The notes below the pieces were generated by a model. The model was not told the origin of the DNA. It did no database searches and worked only from the letters and a program-made list of their open reading frames with translations. This document shows positions 62,056-64,000 of a stretch of 64,000 bases of DNA, one piece after another. Origin of the DNA: Colletes latitarsis (taxonomy: Eukaryota; Arthropoda; Insecta; Hymenoptera; Colletidae); contig NW_027488378.1 of assembly GCF_051014445.1 (NCBI RefSeq), positions 4,030,001 to 4,094,000 of the forward strand, read 5' to 3'. A program made the position numbers and the translations under genes. How positions within the stretch are numbered: position 1 is the stretch's first letter; each line of letters starts with the position of its first letter.

Positions 62056-64000
62056 GGTTAGGTCTGGGTTAGGTCTGGGTTAAGCCCGCGTCTAGCTCAT
62101 GATTTTGCCTTCTTCGCATACTTGTTGGCCAGATCCTGGGGTTTTTTCGTGTTTGAATCACGTAGTAATGTGGTAACACACTGAAGCAGTCAATTAAACC
62201 TGGTTTCGATCAATATTTTAGAGGATAACACCGGTTAGGTCTGGGATAGGTCCGGGATATGCCCGCATCTGGCTCATGATTTTGCCTTCCTCGCATACTT
62301 GTTGGCCAGATCCTGGGTTTTTTTCGTGGTTGAATCACGTAGTAATGTGATAACACACTGAAGCAGTCAATTAAACCTGGTTTCGATCAATATTTTAGAG
62401 GATAACGCCGGTTAGGTCTGGGTTAGGACTGGGAAATGCGCGCATCTGGCTTATACTTTCGCCTTCTTCGCATACTTGTTGGTCAGATCCTGGGTTTTTT
62501 TCGTGTTTGAATCACGTAGTAATGTGGTAACACACTGAAGCAGTCAATTAAACCTGGTTTCGATCAATATTTCAGAGGATAACACCGGTTAGGTCTGGGT
62601 TAGGTCTGGGTTATGCCCGCATCTGGCTCATGATTTTGCCTTCTTCGGATACTTGTTGGCCAGATCCTGGGTTTTTTTCGTGTTTGAATCATGTAGTAAT
62701 GTGGTAACACACTGAAGCAGTCAATTAAACCTGGTTTCGATCAATATTTCAGAGGATAACACCGGGTAGGTCTGGGTTAGGTCTGGGTTTTGCCCGCATC
62801 TGGCTCATGATTTTGCCTTCTTCGCATACTTGTTGGCCAGATCCTGGGTTTTTTTCGTGGTTGAATCACGTAGTAATGTGGTAACACACTGAAGCAGTCA
62901 ATTAAACCTGGTTTCGATCAATATTTTAGAGGATAACACCGGTTAGGTCTGGGTTAGGTCTGGGTTATGCCCGCATCTGGCTCATGATTTTGCCTTCTTC
63001 GCATAGTTGTTGGCCAGATCCTGGGTTTTTTTCGTGTTTGAATCACGTAGTAATGTGGTAGCACACTGAAGCTGTCAATTAAACCTGGTTTCGATCAGTA
63101 TTTTAGAGGATAACACCGGTTAGGTCTGGGTTAAGTCTGGGATATGCGCGCATCTGGCTTATACTTTCACCTTTTTCGCAAACTTGTTGGCCAGATCCTG
63201 GGTTTTTTCCGTGTTTGAATCACGTAGTAATGTGGTAACACACTGAAGCAGTCAATAAAACCTGGTTTCGATCAATATTTTAGAGGATAACACCGGTTAG
63301 GTCTGGGTTAGGTCTGGGATTTGCGCGCATCTGGCTTATACTTTCGCCCTTTTCGCGAACTTCTTGGCCAGATCCTGGGTATTTTTCGTGTTTGAATCAC
63401 GTAGTAATGTGGTAACACTCTGAAGCAGTCAATTAAACCTGGTTTCGATCAATATTTCAGAGGATAACACCGGGTAGGTCTGGGTTAGGTCTGGGTTTTG
63501 CCCGCATCTGGCTCATGATTTTGCCTTCTTCGCATACTTGTTGGCCAGATCCTGGGTTTTTTTCGTGGTTGAATCACGTAGTAATGTGGTAACACACTGA
63601 AGCAGTCAATTAAACCTGGTTTCGATCAATATTTTAGAGGATAACACCGGTTAGGTCTGGGTTAGGTCTGGGTTATGCCCGCATCTGGCTCATGATTTTG
63701 CCTTCTTCGCATAGTTGTTGGCCAGATCCTGGGTTTTTTTCGTGTTTGAATCACGTAGTAATGTGGTAACACACTGAAGCTGTCAATTAAACCTGGTTTC
63801 GATCAATATTTTAGAGGATAACACCGGTTAGGTCTGGGTTAGGTCTGGGATATGCGCGCATCTGGCTTATACTTTCACCTTTTTCGCAAACTTCTTGGCC
63901 AGATCCTGGGTTTTTTCCGTGTTTGAATCACGTAGTAATGTGGTAACACACTGAAGCAGTCAATAAAACCTGGTTTCGATCAATATTTTAGAGGATAACA
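62056..64000 (+). repeat. 11-monomer segment, copy of 53.9-56.0 kb lacking one monomer
   Basis: It matches 53920-55334 and then jumps to 55512-56040, skipping one monomer. The right end is the window edge, so the full length is unknown. The junction is at 63472, where 'cgggtagg' replaces 'cgccggttagg'. Confidence 0.8.

Larger units (their letters stand above)
1..64000 (+). repeat. 177-bp satellite DNA array, 362 monomers, no genes
   Basis: The monomer junction ...ACACC|GGTTAGG... recurs every 177 bp from a virtual start at base 0 (for example 177, 354, 531, 708, 885, 1062) to the right edge. Allowing for 44 small indels (43 deletions, one insertion) that total 71 bp, 362 monomers fill the window. 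All are in one orientation, and I saw no inverted block, unique spacer or mobile-element insertion. Monomers differ mainly by substitutions at recurring diagnostic sites: bases 25-27, 31, 43-66 and 73-75, the T-tract at 86-92, and bases 100-104 and 132-134. The longest open frame is 75 codons and is explained by two chance substitutions (see rejected items), so the array appears non-coding. A monomer near nucleosome-repeat length is common for eukaryotic satellites. The embedded TTAGG-type motif suggests a subtelomeric array in an insect, which is inference. A centromeric or other heterochromatic location is the alternative. Confidence 0.97.

Noticed and set aside
1..64000. CRISPR array
   Set aside because: The whole 177-bp period is repeated; there are no short direct repeats with unrelated spacers.
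1..64000. Degenerate tandem protein-repeat gene
   Set aside because: Although 177 is a multiple of three, consensus monomers carry stops in all frames I examined and third-position bias is absent. Fixed length is explained by satellite homogenisation.
1..64000. A true terminal telomere tract
   Set aside because: The 11-mer never exceeds two full copies in a row, so this is interstitial or subtelomeric DNA and not the chromosome end.

Overview
The whole 64 kb window is one uninterrupted satellite DNA array. I count 362 head-to-tail monomers with a 177-bp period (about 44% GC by my count of one consensus copy). All are in the same orientation, with no gene, RNA gene, transposon or unique spacer between them. 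The count closes: 362 x 177 exceeds the observed span by 71 bp, and the 44 indels I could place, three of them 11-bp losses, sum to exactly that shortfall. The first monomer lacks its first base and the last lacks its final two, so the array runs off both ends.

The most striking feature is that each monomer opens with two tandem copies of the 11-mer TTAGGTCTGGG followed by the start of a third (TTA). This contains the ancestral arthropod telomere motif TTAGG. As I recall, long TTAGG-derived telomere motifs of this type have been reported in Hymenoptera. An insect, perhaps a wasp, bee or sawfly, and a subtelomeric location are therefore my best inference, but nothing else in the window tests it. 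If the G-rich strand is oriented as in a telomere, the chromosome end lies to the right.

The array is a mosaic of related monomer types distinguished by diagnostic bases. Type A has 'ctcatgattttgcc'. Type B has 'cttatactttcgcc' or '...tcacc' with 'cgcaaac'. Type C has 'cttattctttcgcc' with 'cataattcttgg' and is confined to about 1-24.4 kb. Type D has 'cttatactttcgcc' with 'ttggtcag' and is seen only from about 29.9 kb. Other variants also start near 29.7 kb: 'gtggttgaatc', and GCCGGT instead of ACCGGT at the monomer junction.

Higher-order repeats (HORs) of many sizes overlie the monomers. They include dimers (7.6-8.3 kb), trimers (8.3-9.4 kb), 4-mers (11.3-12.7 and 40.8-42.2 kb), a 5-mer (45.8-47.5 kb), 6-mers (1.4-3.9 and 49.5-51.6 kb), a 9-mer (16.6-19.8 kb), an 11-mer (58.2-62.1 kb), an 18-mer (about 34.5-40.9 kb) and an 8-monomer block reused four times between 28.8 and 39.4 kb. 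This is the pattern expected from repeated unequal exchange or local amplification. No protein-coding or catalytic system is present; the interest lies in the telomere-like motif built into the monomer and in the amplification history.
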